The notes beneath the pieces are model-generated. The model searched no databases and was not told the DNA's origin. It saw nothing but the letters and a program-made list of their open reading frames with translations. Shown here piece after piece: positions 14,003-24,305 of a stretch of 29,685 nt of DNA. The translations under genes and the position numbers were made by a program. The stretch covers positions 1 to 29,685 of the forward strand of contig CAMCTL010000024.1 in NCBI GenBank assembly GCA_945878515.1. The letters run 5' to 3'. Positions within the stretch are counted from its first letter, which is position 1. Every line of letters begins with the position of its first letter. Origin of the DNA: Flavobacterium psychrophilum (GTDB lineage Bacteria > Bacteroidota > Bacteroidia > Flavobacteriales > Flavobacteriaceae).

Positions 14003-14839
14003 TTATTGTTTAGTGAAATTTTTTAAATCGTTATCAATTCGAGCCAACATATCATCGGCAATTTTTTTGTGTTTTGTGTCCGGTTTAAATTTAATTAAAT
14101 TATTGTACGCTACTTTTGCAAAATTCAATCGTTCTTCCATTTTACTAGGTATACTGTTAATTCCTAATTGATAAGCAGAATCGAATTTATAAAATAACGC
14201 ATCTTCTTTAAAAGGTGTTCCAGGATAATCGGAAACAAAATTGTCAAGCGCTACCATTGCCGACTTGTAATCCATAATGGTATTATATTGTTTGGCATTT
14301 TCGTAAACTTTTCTTTCAATTTTCTCATTTAATTCTCGTAATGTTTTATTGGCCTCTGGCAAATACGTAGAATTAGGATAAGTATCTATAAAACCTTGCA
14401 ATTTCTCGATAGCTTTGAAAGTATCTACTTGATCTAAACTATAAATTGGCGAAAGTTTTGAAAAACATTTTGCGCCAAGAAAAGCCGATTCTTCAATTTT
14501 TTCACTTTTTGGATAACTATTAGTAAAACTTTCAAATTGATATGCAGCCAAATAATATTGCTCTGTTTTATAATACGACTGAGAAAACATATAAAACAAT
14601 TTTTCTGCTTGTGGTTTTCCTCGATAAGATGGAGCAATTTGTTCAATTAATCTAATTGCATCATCATATTTTCCAGCATCATACAATTTAGAAGCCATTT
14701 CAAATTTTACACCAATATCCTCTGATTTCAATGCTTTTTGAAATTCGCTACATGAAGCAAAAAAGAGCACGAAAAGGAAACACGAAACTATTTTTTTAAA
14801 CACAATTATGATGTTTTTTTTAGATTTTTGAATCTTCAT
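14003..14839 (-). CDS. bamD: Outer-membrane assembly lipoprotein BamD
   Basis: A 278-residue lipoprotein with a hydrophobic signal segment (IVSCFLFVLFFASC) and a lipobox ending at Cys30. The mature part is built of TPR-like helices (KFEMASKLYDAGKYDDAIRLIEQ, QSYYKTEQYYLAAYQFESFTNSYP, ALDNFVSDYPGTPFKEDALFYKFDSAY), as in BamD, the partner of BamA that inserts beta-barrel proteins into the outer membrane. Length is close to the family norm. It is the first gene of the rpoZ-coaBC-DUF4835-recN run, with a promoter about 70 bases upstream. The C-terminal part ends DDMLARIDNDLKNFTKQ. No truncation is seen. Confidence 0.93.
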   Translation of the reverse strand: MKIQKSKKNIIIVFKKIVSCFLFVLFFASCSEFQKALKSEDIGVKFEMASKLYDAGKYDDAIRLIEQIAPSYRGKPQAEKLFYMFSQSYYKTEQYYLAAYQFESFTNSYPKSEKIEESAFLGAKCFSKLSPIYSLDQVDTFKAIEKLQGFIDTYPNSTYLPEANKTLRELNEKIERKVYENAKQYNTIMDYKSAMVALDNFVSDYPGTPFKEDALFYKFDSAYQLGINSIPSKMEERLNFAKVAYNNLIKFKPDTKHKKIADDMLARIDNDLKNFTKQ

Positions 14840-14910
14840 TCTAGTTTTTTATCAAAATTATGCCATCTAAGACTCATTTCCTTGAAATACATATTGATAA
14901 ATTTAATTTG

Positions 14911-14941
14911 CAAATTTACGTATTAAATTAGCGACTTCAAA
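14911..14941 (-). promoter_or_regulatory. Promoter of the bamD operon
   Basis: On the minus strand TTTTG (14938-14942 region), a 19-base spacer and TAAATTTG (14911-14918) fit the Flavobacterium consensus well. The leader to the bamD ATG is about 65-70 bases. Confidence 0.7.
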
Positions 14942-14972
14942 ATATATTTTTCTAAGTAAAAAAGAACGGATT

Positions 14973-15860
14973 TTAATTCAATTTATTGAATTTTTTTACA
15001 AACTCGTTTATACTGTTTCCGAGGGATTCATTCGCTGATACAAGAGGTAAACGCATAATATTTTCTGCTAAACCGAGTGATTTTATAACTTGTTTGATTC
15101 CCGTGGGATTTCCCTGCTCAAAAATCATGTCAATACAATCCGAAAATTGATAGTGAATTTTAAAAGCATCGTCCACTTTTCTATTCAATCCCAATCGAAT
15201 CATTTCTGAAAATTCTTTTGGAAAGGCTTGCCCAAGTACCGAAATAACTCCAGAAGCGCCAGCTAAAACCATTGGTAAAGCAATCATATCATCACCTGAT
15301 AGTACAAGAAAACCCTTAGGTTTATCTTTAATTAATCGTAAAGCTTGAATCATATCACCAGCTGCTTCTTTGACAGCTACTATATTTTCGAAATCATTCG
15401 CCAGTCTTAGAACTGTAGTTGGCGCCATATTTACTCCTGTTCTACTAGGAACATTATAAAGAATAATTGGTATTGGTGACACGTCTGCAATAGCTTTGAA
15501 ATGCTGGTAGATGCCTTCTTGAGTGGGCTTGTTATAATAGGGCGAAATGGAAAGAATTGCTTCAAAATCAGACAAATCTCTTTCTTTTAATTCCTTGACA
15601 ACCTCTGCTGTATTGTTTCCTCCTACGCCAAGAACCAACGGCAATCTTTTTTTATTGGCATCAACAATTGTCTTGATAACCATTTCACTTTCTTCTTTTG
15701 TCAACGTGGCATTTTCTGCGGTGGTACCAAGAATAACCAGATATTCAATTCCTCCATCTACAGAAAGATTTACTAATCTGACCAATGCCTCAGTATCTAT
15801 TGAGAAATCCTTTTTAAATGGAGTTGCAAGTGCAACGCCTGTTCCAATTAATGATTGCAT
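14973..15860 (-). CDS. dapA: 4-hydroxy-tetrahydrodipicolinate synthase
   Basis: A 295-residue cytoplasmic enzyme condensing pyruvate with aspartate semialdehyde, the first committed step to lysine and diaminopimelate. The Schiff-base lysine is Lys164 (VAVKEAAGD). The proton-relay tyrosine is Tyr135 ([11 protein letters not shown]), with Arg140 for substrate binding. The GTT motif is Thr46/Thr47 in LGTTAEN, with Ala where many enzymes have Gly. It begins 6 bases after the stop of the small upstream gene, so the two form an operon. I see no hairpin terminator between it and the bamD promoter. Confidence 0.96.
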   Translation of the reverse strand: MQSLIGTGVALATPFKKDFSIDTEALVRLVNLSVDGGIEYLVILGTTAENATLTKEESEMVIKTIVDANKKRLPLVLGVGGNNTAEVVKELKERDLSDFEAILSISPYYNKPTQEGIYQHFKAIADVSPIPIILYNVPSRTGVNMAPTTVLRLANDFENIVAVKEAAGDMIQALRLIKDKPKGFLVLSGDDMIALPMVLAGASGVISVLGQAFPKEFSEMIRLGLNRKVDDAFKIHYQFSDCIDMIFEQGNPTGIKQVIKSLGLAENIMRLPLVSANESLGNSINEFVKKFNKLN

Positions 15861-15866
15861 AATTTT

Positions 15867-16385
15867 TTAAAATTTATTTAATATTTTTAAATACCTGAAT
15901 AATTCCGCTACAAATACGGTATGATTATCGGCATTTGTATTGACCATAAAATGGTTTAATTTCTTATCTACTGATGAAAAACCAACTTTGAATTGCGCTC
16001 TTGACTGATGAGTAACCTTTTTTAAAAATGCTTTTTCAACATCGTAATAACTAATTAACAAATCAAATTTTTCTTTGATAAATCCTCTTACTACTGGGTT
16101 TGTAATTTGCGTATTCCAATTCAAATGTTGGATTCCAAAAGTTGGATACTGATACGTTTCATTTTTCTTCCATTTGTCTCTATACAAAATTATTTTGATG
16201 TTGCTTTCAGAAATTCCATGAACTACTATTTCTTTTATCAATGCTTCTTTTTCTGAAAAATAGCTTTCATCAATTAGCAATCCAACTGTGCGAATTGAAT
16301 TTATTTCATTTTGAATATTTGCATTGTGAATATTTTTTTTTAAAATTTTTAATAAAAAATAATTCTTTAGGTGATTTAAAAACAT
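15867..16385 (-). CDS. Uncharacterised protein, probably DUF6913 family
   Basis: A 172-residue cytoplasmic protein from the ATG at 16385. An upstream TTG at 16406 in the same frame would add seven residues and has no support. Features are the basic helical N-terminus (MFLNHLKNYFLLKILKKN), a central alpha/beta pattern (RTVGLLIDESYF, ESNIKIILYRDKW) and a C-terminal helix (HTVFVAELFRYLKIL). I recall similar proteins next to dapA in other Flavobacteriia, classed as DUF6913, but cannot check. Function is unknown. It is cotranscribed with dapA, and a TAATTTTG -7-like box lies at 16404-16411 with no good -33 partner. Confidence 0.75.
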   Translation of the reverse strand: MFLNHLKNYFLLKILKKNIHNANIQNEINSIRTVGLLIDESYFSEKEALIKEIVVHGISESNIKIILYRDKWKKNETYQYPTFGIQHLNWNTQITNPVVRGFIKEKFDLLISYYDVEKAFLKKVTHQSRAQFKVGFSSVDKKLNHFMVNTNADNHTVFVAELFRYLKILNKF

Positions 16386-16432
16386 AGTACTTTTACCGCA
16401 TTGCAAAATTAATTAATTAAGTCACATTTCTG

Positions 16433-17212
16433 ATGGTAAAGCTAAAAAAGTATATTGGTGTTTTAAAACTTTTTGTTATAATCTTAACACTCTCTTTGAT
16501 TGTTTCTTGTGCTAATAAAAGGTATTTTGTTTCGAAAATTGAAGCTCAAAGAATTACAATTACCAGCAAAGAAGCACAAAATCAACAAATTGAAAACTAC
16601 ATAAAACCATTTCGAGAACACATCAACCAAGATTTAGACAGCGTTTTGGCTTTTTGTCCGGTTACTTTAGACAAAAATGATGGGAAATGGCAATCTACCA
16701 TTGGAAATCTTATGGCCGATATTGCTTTGAACAGCGGTAATTTAGTTTTTAAAGTACGTGAAAAAAAAGACATTGACCTTTGTATTCTCAATAGTGGTGG
16801 TATCCGAGCAATACTCCCGAAAGGAAATGTTACCTCAAGAACTGCTTATGAAATTATGCCTTTTGAGAATAGTTTAGTTGTAATAGCTTTGAAAGGAGAA
16901 CAGATATTTGAATTAGTAGATTATTTTATTGCAGCCCAAAAAGCACATCCTTTATCAGGAATAACATTCACTATTGGGAAAGATAAGATTGCAAAAAATA
17001 TAGTAATCCACGGAAAACCAATTGAAAAAGAAACAGTTTATTATGTGGCCACAAATGATTATTTAGCCAATGGTGGAGACAACATGAACTTCTTTAAAAA
17101 AGGAATTCAAAAATACGATTTAGATTACAAGCTAAGAAATGTCCTCATAGATTACTTCAAAGAAGTCGATACGATTCCTGTAATTAATGATGTTAGAGTT
17201 ATTGAGGAATGA
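16433..17212 (+). CDS. 5'-nucleotidase C-terminal domain lipoprotein
   Basis: A 259-residue protein carrying only the substrate-binding C-terminal domain of UshA-type 5'-nucleotidases. A Sec lipoprotein signal ends in LSLIVSC with Cys26 as the lipidated residue. Domain landmarks are TIGNLMADIAL (about 89-99), NSGGIR (120-125), YEIMPFENSLVVIALKG (139-154) and the nucleoside-stacking loop NDYLANGGDNM (208-218). It lacks the metal-binding phosphoesterase half, which is encoded by the next gene 93 bases downstream. The two probably act together on extracellular or periplasmic nucleotides. It is divergent from the dapA operon, with 47 bases between start codons. Reversal of the domain order shows that this is not a simple frameshift of one gene. 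Confidence 0.9.
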   Translation: MVKLKKYIGVLKLFVIILTLSLIVSCANKRYFVSKIEAQRITITSKEAQNQQIENYIKPFREHINQDLDSVLAFCPVTLDKNDGKWQSTIGNLMADIALNSGNLVFKVREKKDIDLCILNSGGIRAILPKGNVTSRTAYEIMPFENSLVVIALKGEQIFELVDYFIAAQKAHPLSGITFTIGKDKIAKNIVIHGKPIEKETVYYVATNDYLANGGDNMNFFKKGIQKYDLDYKLRNVLIDYFKEVDTIPVINDVRVIEE

Positions 17213-17292
17213 TATTTTAGATTTTTGATTTTAGATTGTAGATTGCAGGTGACAGGTTTCAGATTTAGATTTAGATTTTTGATTACAGAATA
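17213..17292. repeat. Degenerate AGATT-rich repeat tract
   Basis: The intergenic stretch is made largely of imperfect copies of TTTAGATT/GTAGATT/TTGATT, interrupted by GCAGGTGACAGGTTTCAG. I recall similar tracts between genes in other Flavobacterium genomes. No function is evident. It lies between the two halves of the nucleotidase. Confidence 0.55.
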
Positions 17293-17305
17293 AAAATAAT
17301 AAAAA

Positions 17306-18217
17306 ATGAAAAGAAGAGATTTTATAGAAAAAACTGCTGCCAGTGCGGCATTTTTGGGTTTAGGATTGTCGTTGAGCAGTTTTAAATCAAGCCCTAAACA
17401 TATCACTATACTTCACACCAATGATGTTCATAGCCATATTGATCCTTTTCCTATGGATCATCCTCGGAATCCAAATATGGGTGGTGTGGCTAGAAGAGCT
17501 TCATTGATTGAAACTATTCGTCAAGAAAATCCAAATGTTTTACTATTGGACGCTGGCGATATATTTCAAGGCACACCATACTTCAATTATTATGGTGGCG
17601 AATTGGAATTCAAATTGATGAGTATGATGAAATATGATTTATCAACAATAGGTAATCATGATTTTGATAATGGTATTGATGGCCTAAGAGCGCAAATACC
17701 TCATGCGACTTTCGAATTTGTATCGGCAAACTACGATTTCAAAAACACGCCTATGGATGGTTTTGTAAAACCGTTTAAAATTTTCAATAAAAACGGAATC
17801 AAAATCGGTGTTTTTGGACTTGGAATAGAACTTCAAGGTTTGGTAGATAAAGCAATGTCTAAAGAAACGGTTTACAATGATCCTTTAGAAACTGCCCAAG
17901 ATATGGTTCGAATTCTAAAAAAAGAAAATAAATGTGATTTGGTTATTTGCTTGTCGCATCTTGGTTATAAATACAGTAAAGATGATGCCAATAAAATATC
18001 CGATTTAAAACTAGCCGAACAAACTAAAGATATTGACTTAATCATAGGTGGTCACACGCATACTTTTTTGGATAAACCAACTATTGTCAAAAACACAGAA
18101 GGCAAAGACGTTTTGGTTAATCAAGTGGGTTGCTACGGTATCAATTTGGGCCGAATTGACTTCTATTTTGACAACGATAAGTCAAAAATCGTTCAAGGTA
18201 AATCTATTGTAGTTTAG
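17306..18217 (+). CDS. 5'-nucleotidase catalytic (metallophosphoesterase) domain, Tat-type signal
   Basis: A 303-residue protein with the complete calcineurin-like catalytic half of UshA-type 5'-nucleotidases. Metal ligands are visible: Asp40 and His42 (HTNDVHSH), Asp85 (LDAGDIFQGT), Asn117/His118 (TIGNHDFD), His218 (CLSHLGYK), and His250 and His252 (GGHTHTF). Their order and spacing match E. coli UshA closely. The N-terminus MKRRDFIEKTAASAAFLGLGLSLSSF has a twin arginine and a hydrophobic stretch like a Tat signal. The protein stops after this domain, and the C-terminal domain is encoded by the preceding gene. Substrates are likely nucleoside 5'-phosphates or UDP-sugars outside the cytoplasm. 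It converges with ligA, with 44 bases between stops and no clear terminator. Confidence 0.92.
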   Translation: MKRRDFIEKTAASAAFLGLGLSLSSFKSSPKHITILHTNDVHSHIDPFPMDHPRNPNMGGVARRASLIETIRQENPNVLLLDAGDIFQGTPYFNYYGGELEFKLMSMMKYDLSTIGNHDFDNGIDGLRAQIPHATFEFVSANYDFKNTPMDGFVKPFKIFNKNGIKIGVFGLGIELQGLVDKAMSKETVYNDPLETAQDMVRILKKENKCDLVICLSHLGYKYSKDDANKISDLKLAEQTKDIDLIIGGHTHTFLDKPTIVKNTEGKDVLVNQVGCYGINLGRIDFYFDNDKSKIVQGKSIVV

Positions 18218-18261
18218 CCTTTTGGTCTTATTATTTCAAGTGCTAAAAGAAAGATTATCAA

Positions 18262-20315
<2,054 letters not shown>

Positions 20316-20336
20316 AAAGGAATTCCGTCGAAAAAA

Positions 20337-20810
20337 TTACGATTCAATAATAGTATTTATTTGTTTGAACAATTGTCCGTCACTCAAAATGGCGCCTTGT
20401 TGTATCAATTGGAAAATAGAAGAATTTCGGTCTTCGGTAAAGACTTTTTTTCCTGTTTTCATTTCAATATTTTCAGTAAACATATTGTCAATTAGCCATT
20501 GTAAACCAATTTTGGATAAGAAATCGGTTTCAGGCACCAATGATTTCAAAACGATAGATTGCACATACGAATCAAAACATTGAAAAAGGAAAATATGGTT
20601 TTTAGAAAAATGTTCTAAATATTCGGCCCTACCCAAAACACCTTCCCAAACCAAATCCGAGAAAACGTCTAGTTCTTGTTCTGCGACTTCTGGAGTTTCT
20701 GTTTTAATTTTGTCCCACTCGGCTTTGTCAATAGCTTGGGTTGCTAAGAAATTGATGAATTCTTGGTGTAATTCGTCGAATTGTTCTTTGGTTAATCTGG
20801 TGTATTTCAT
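20337..20810 (-). CDS. Conserved bacteroidete protein, possibly DUF6495
   Basis: A 157-residue cytoplasmic, acidic, mostly helical protein from the ATG at 20810. An in-frame TTG at 20831 would add seven residues that look non-conserved. It begins MKYTRLTKEQFDELHQEFINFLA. The middle is LDVFSDLVWEGVLGRAEYLEHFSKNHIFLFQCF, and the end is SIFQLIQQGAILSDGQLFKQI. I recall close relatives annotated as DUF6495 in Flavobacteriia but am not certain. No catalytic motif is evident. It is 77 bases upstream of ligA and separated from it by a hairpin, so they are probably separate transcripts. Confidence 0.7.
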   Translation of the reverse strand: MKYTRLTKEQFDELHQEFINFLATQAIDKAEWDKIKTETPEVAEQELDVFSDLVWEGVLGRAEYLEHFSKNHIFLFQCFDSYVQSIVLKSLVPETDFLSKIGLQWLIDNMFTENIEMKTGKKVFTEDRNSSIFQLIQQGAILSDGQLFKQINTIIES

Positions 20811-20824
20811 AAAGTCGTTTATTT

Positions 20825-20973
20825 GCCGCAAAGGCGCAAAGACACTAAGTTATTTTTAAACTTTTGGAATTAATTTTTACTTCGCCAGCCAGACAATATA
20901 ATTTGAAAAATGTTTACTGTTGCAATAAAATTTGCATCTAAAACAAATCTTTGTGACTTTGTGACTTCGTGGC
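20825..20973. repeat. Intergenic repeat element with inverted ends
   Basis: Left end 20825-20849 (GCCGCAAAGGCGCAAAGACA...) and right end 20949-20973 (...GTGACTTTGTGACTTCGTGGC) are inverted relative to each other with 19 of 25 positions matching, around a 99-base core. Each end is itself built of short CAAAG/CTTTG units. I recall related sequences scattered between genes in Bacteroidetes. No coding frame is inside, and it may be a non-autonomous mobile or palindromic repeat. Confidence 0.6.
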
Positions 20974-20978
20974 ATGGT

Positions 20979-21007
20979 AAAAAAAAGCCCTCTCGAATGA
21001 GAAGGCT
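20979..21007 (-). terminator. Rho-independent terminator of the TonB-dependent receptor gene
   Basis: On the minus strand AGCCTTCTC pairs with GAGAGGGCT (one G-U) around a 4-base loop, followed by eight T. It lies 21 bases after the receptor stop. Confidence 0.75.
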
Positions 21008-21028
21008 AATTTAAAACTTTTCTGATGA

Positions 21029-24000
21029 TTAGAAAATATATCTAATACCAAATTGTGCTTGCCATCTTGAAGCCAAGCTGGCATCGTAGCTAAATGTTTT
21101 AGTTTGATCACCATTAAAAGTGTAAGTAGGAACATTAGTAGTTCGATTCAATGTCACACCAATCGGTTGAACGCTATTAGGTTGTTGAATTAAACCCCAT
21201 TCAGAATTCAATAAGTTACCAAGATTTAAAACGTCAATACTAAATTGTATAGTGTTTACTTTTTTTGCTGCACCAACATTAAAGTTATAATCTTGTAAGA
21301 ATTTGAAATCCCATTTGCCTCTCCAAGGCGCTAAAGCACCGTAACGTTCCGCATATTGGCCTCTTCTTCCGCTTAAATAATCATCTTGACTAATATATTT
21401 ATCCAAAGCTGCCCCTTGACCAGCACCTGAAAAATTCATAGTTGCAATCTCAGCTGTAGTTGGAATGTAAATTAAATCATTTGCTATTCCAGCACCATTC
21501 TCTACACTATCATCATTATTTAAATTTCCTCCATAGGTGTAGCTAAAACGTCCGCCTTGTGCATACTCAAAGAAAGTGGATATAGTAGTTGCCCACTTAT
21601 CATTACCATATTTCCATTTTTTAGAACCTACACCAATAAATCGGTGCGTATCTCCATATTTAGAATTAGACAGTACGTCATTATTCACATTTCCTAATGC
21701 GGGGTTAAAATTGAATGCATCTCCAGTAATTTCAGCTTCAATAGAATTGACATCCATAGATTTTAAATAGTTGTAAGCTACACTAGCATACAAGCCATTT
21801 GTAAAAGTTTTTTGAAGTTTTACAGAGGTATTAAATGCGCTTCCTTTGTTGGAATTAGTCAAAACATAAGCATGTGATCTTGCGGGAAAACCAAAATCAG
21901 TCCACACTCCATAATCAGACGAATTGTATATTGGTCTAGAATCTGCAGCTGGTGTACCATCTAAATTTTTCAAAGAACCTGTTGGAGTTTTTAATCCCCA
22001 ATCTTGAACGTGTACTGCATTTAAATCTTTGTTGTAAGACATATCAACGGTCAAGATAAAGTCGCCGTCAAACTTATGATCTAAACCAAAACTAGTTCTC
22101 CACACTTGTGGAAATTTAAAATCTTTATCCACAACTTGATAATAGAAAGGATCGATTCCACTTACTTGATTTCCTATCCATACAAACGGAAGTCTTCCTG
22201 TAAAAATACCAGTTCCACCGCGCAATTGAGTCGTTTTTGCACCGTTAACATCCCAATTGAAACCTACTCTTGGTGACCATAACAATGCATTTCCTGGTAA
22301 TACTGTTGAATCTAAATTAACTTGCTTTCCATCTTTAGGATCATAATACTTAATTCCAGGAAGATAACCTTCAGAATTGTCAGTATCAATGAATTTTTGA
22401 ATGTTTTCTGAAGTGTTAAAATACAAAGGTTTATCGGCTCTTAATCCGAAAGTCAATTTAAAATCATCATTAATACTCCACTCATCTTGCACATAAAAAG
22501 CCAATTGCCCAACTGTTGTTTCTGATAAATTCCAACCACCATTTGTTCCAGCTTCAAATTTGTTTCTGGCATCAAATGTCGCTTGAGCACTTGCAAAAGC
22601 TGCAGCGTAATAACTTGGAGTTGCTGGTCCGCCTGGAATTGCAGGTGCGCCAGGTAATAGATTTTCAGCAAATTTAGTCATATCAACACTTCCGAAAACA
22701 TCAAAACCATAACCTTTTAGGTTAAATGAATTTTTGAAAAGAAATTTTTCAAAAGAAAATCCAGCTGTAAAAGTATGATTTCCTTTCACAATGTTTAGGT
22801 TATCACTAATTTGAATTACTTTTTGATCCAATTGGTTATTGATAGAAAAAGGTTCGTGTCCTGCAATAATATAAGGTGAACCATCTTTTGTAATACTAAT
22901 AACTGGAGCTGGAGTAGAAAAAGGATTTCTAAAATCATTAAAGTGAGTATAACCTGCTTGCAGTTTATTAGAAATTGTTTCAGTAAATTTTGAATTCAAC
23001 TCAACTAAGAACGAATTTATTTGATTATTTATTTCATATCCTGAGTTTGCAAACTGCATTGTATTGAAGTCTGGTCCTCTTCTACGAATTGCTGTTGGAT
23101 GCGCAGGTTTGTCTTTGGACGCGTCTAAAAAATTATATATAAAGGCAAATTTATGATTGTCGGCAATATTCCAATCCAACTTTACAATACCTTTACTAGA
23201 ATTTGAATTGTGTGTAAAACCTTGATAAGAACCAGTATTGTATCCAAGTTTAGCCAATTCAGTTGAAACGAACATTAAATCTGTTGCTAAGACTCTGGAC
23301 TCATTCACGCCAGTAGTGCTATTTCCATCGTTGGCAACAACATTTGACCCAGCATCGCTACGTTGATCAATTTCATAATTGGCAAAAAAGAATAATTTAT
23401 CTTTTACAATCGGACCACCAATACTAAAACCAGCTTGTGTTTGCTCTAAATTTGGAACAACAATTTCTTGACCATTGACTTTACTTCCTGTCATTCCATC
23501 ATTTCGGAAAAAGCTATAAGCGGTTCCGTGAAATTCATTTGTTCCAGATTTTGTTACTGCATTTACAGAAGCTCCTGTAAAACCTGATAATGTTACATCA
23601 TAAGGGGCTGTGGCAACTTGAATTTGGTCTATTGCATCCAAAGAAATGGGCTGAGCTCCTGTTTGTCCGCCTGGTGTCGCAGCATCTAATCCAAAAGGAT
23701 TATTGAAAATGGCACCATTCAAGGAATAGTTGTTGTATTGATCATTCCTTCCACCAAAAGAACCGCCACTAGCTGTTGGCTCTAATCGAGTAAAATCTTC
23801 GGCGGATCTTGAAATCGTTGGTAACGAAGATAGCTCTTTTCTACCAATGGTAGTTTCTGCCCCAGTTCTACCACTTCCAAATACTTTACTTTTCGAAGTT
23901 ATTTTAACTTCGTTCAGGCTTTGATTTTCGCTAACCAAAACAAATTCAAGCGCAGTAGTTTTTCCCAATTCAAGAAAAACATCACTAATCTCTTGTTTTT

Positions 24001-24253
24001 GATATCCTACAAAGGTTGCAGTAACCTTATAAGGCCCGCCAATTTTCATGTTTAGCATACTGAAACGGCCATCTGAATTAGAAACTGTCGAATACTTAGT
24101 TCCTGTTGGAGTATGCACCGCAAGGATTGATGCTTCAGGCAAGATCTCATTAGTACTGTTTTTAATCGTACCTTTAATGTTTGAGGTTGTCGTTTGTGCA
24201 ATTATGGCTTGAAGCCCAATAAATACGCACATTAAAATTAAAATTTTTTTCAT
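21029..24253 (-). CDS. Oar-like TonB-dependent outer-membrane receptor
   Basis: A 1074-residue outer-membrane protein. The signal peptide is about residues 1-19 (ILILMCVFIGLQAIIAQ). A carboxypeptidase-regulatory-like beta-sandwich follows at about 24-110 (IKGTIKNSTNEILPEASILAVHT), then a TonB plug at about 120-240 (SAEDFTRLEPTASGGSFGGR, and LDAIDQIQVATAPYDVTLSGFTGASVNAVTKSG, each within the plug). The rest is a large beta-barrel ending in WQAQFGIRYIF with the usual final Phe. Size and the plug resemble the Oar family rather than SusC, and no SusD gene is adjacent. It should import or bind an unknown large substrate, powered by TonB. It stands alone with its own promoter and terminator. Its regulation is not visible. 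Confidence 0.93.
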   Translation of the reverse strand: MKKILILMCVFIGLQAIIAQTTTSNIKGTIKNSTNEILPEASILAVHTPTGTKYSTVSNSDGRFSMLNMKIGGPYKVTATFVGYQKQEISDVFLELGKTTALEFVLVSENQSLNEVKITSKSKVFGSGRTGAETTIGRKELSSLPTISRSAEDFTRLEPTASGGSFGGRNDQYNNYSLNGAIFNNPFGLDAATPGGQTGAQPISLDAIDQIQVATAPYDVTLSGFTGASVNAVTKSGTNEFHGTAYSFFRNDGMTGSKVNGQEIVVPNLEQTQAGFSIGGPIVKDKLFFFANYEIDQRSDAGSNVVANDGNSTTGVNESRVLATDLMFVSTELAKLGYNTGSYQGFTHNSNSSKGIVKLDWNIADNHKFAFIYNFLDASKDKPAHPTAIRRRGPDFNTMQFANSGYEINNQINSFLVELNSKFTETISNKLQAGYTHFNDFRNPFSTPAPVISITKDGSPYIIAGHEPFSINNQLDQKVIQISDNLNIVKGNHTFTAGFSFEKFLFKNSFNLKGYGFDVFGSVDMTKFAENLLPGAPAIPGGPATPSYYAAAFASAQATFDARNKFEAGTNGGWNLSETTVGQLAFYVQDEWSINDDFKLTFGLRADKPLYFNTSENIQKFIDTDNSEGYLPGIKYYDPKDGKQVNLDSTVLPGNALLWSPRVGFNWDVNGAKTTQLRGGTGIFTGRLPFVWIGNQVSGIDPFYYQVVDKDFKFPQVWRTSFGLDHKFDGDFILTVDMSYNKDLNAVHVQDWGLKTPTGSLKNLDGTPAADSRPIYNSSDYGVWTDFGFPARSHAYVLTNSNKGSAFNTSVKLQKTFTNGLYASVAYNYLKSMDVNSIEAEITGDAFNFNPALGNVNNDVLSNSKYGDTHRFIGVGSKKWKYGNDKWATTISTFFEYAQGGRFSYTYGGNLNNDDSVENGAGIANDLIYIPTTAEIATMNFSGAGQGAALDKYISQDDYLSGRRGQYAERYGALAPWRGKWDFKFLQDYNFNVGAAKKVNTIQFSIDVLNLGNLLNSEWGLIQQPNSVQPIGVTLNRTTNVPTYTFNGDQTKTFSYDASLASRWQAQFGIRYIF

Positions 24254-24275
24254 GTTTTTTGAATTAAGTTTGTGA

Positions 24276-24305
24276 CAAATTTAATCCAAAAAAAAATCAC
24301 TCAAA
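24276..24305 (-). promoter_or_regulatory. Promoter of the TonB-dependent receptor gene
   Basis: On the minus strand TTTG (24302-24305), an 18-base spacer and TAAATTTG (24276-24283) match the Flavobacterium consensus. The -33 box falls in the loop region of the rplI terminator. The leader is about 17 bases. Confidence 0.72.

Noticed and set aside
15547..15870. 107-codon plus-strand open frame within dapA
   Set aside because: Fully antisense to dapA with intact catalytic residues. No independent evidence of coding.
16385..16406. TTG start adding seven residues to the small protein upstream of dapA
   Set aside because: The extension lies over the only promoter-like element (16404-16411), and an ATG with a sensible N-terminus follows at 16385.
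17213..17292. AGATT tract as a CRISPR array
   Set aside because: Units are short, imperfect and contiguous, with no constant repeat, no unique spacers and no cas genes nearby.
16433..18217. The split 5'-nucleotidase as a frameshifted or broken single gene
   Set aside because: The domains are in reversed order, each has its own start and its own export signal, and both keep their active-site motifs.
18218..18261. Bidirectional terminator between the nucleotidase and ligA
   Set aside because: Only short, poor CTTTT/AAAAG complementarity is present, not enough to call a hairpin.
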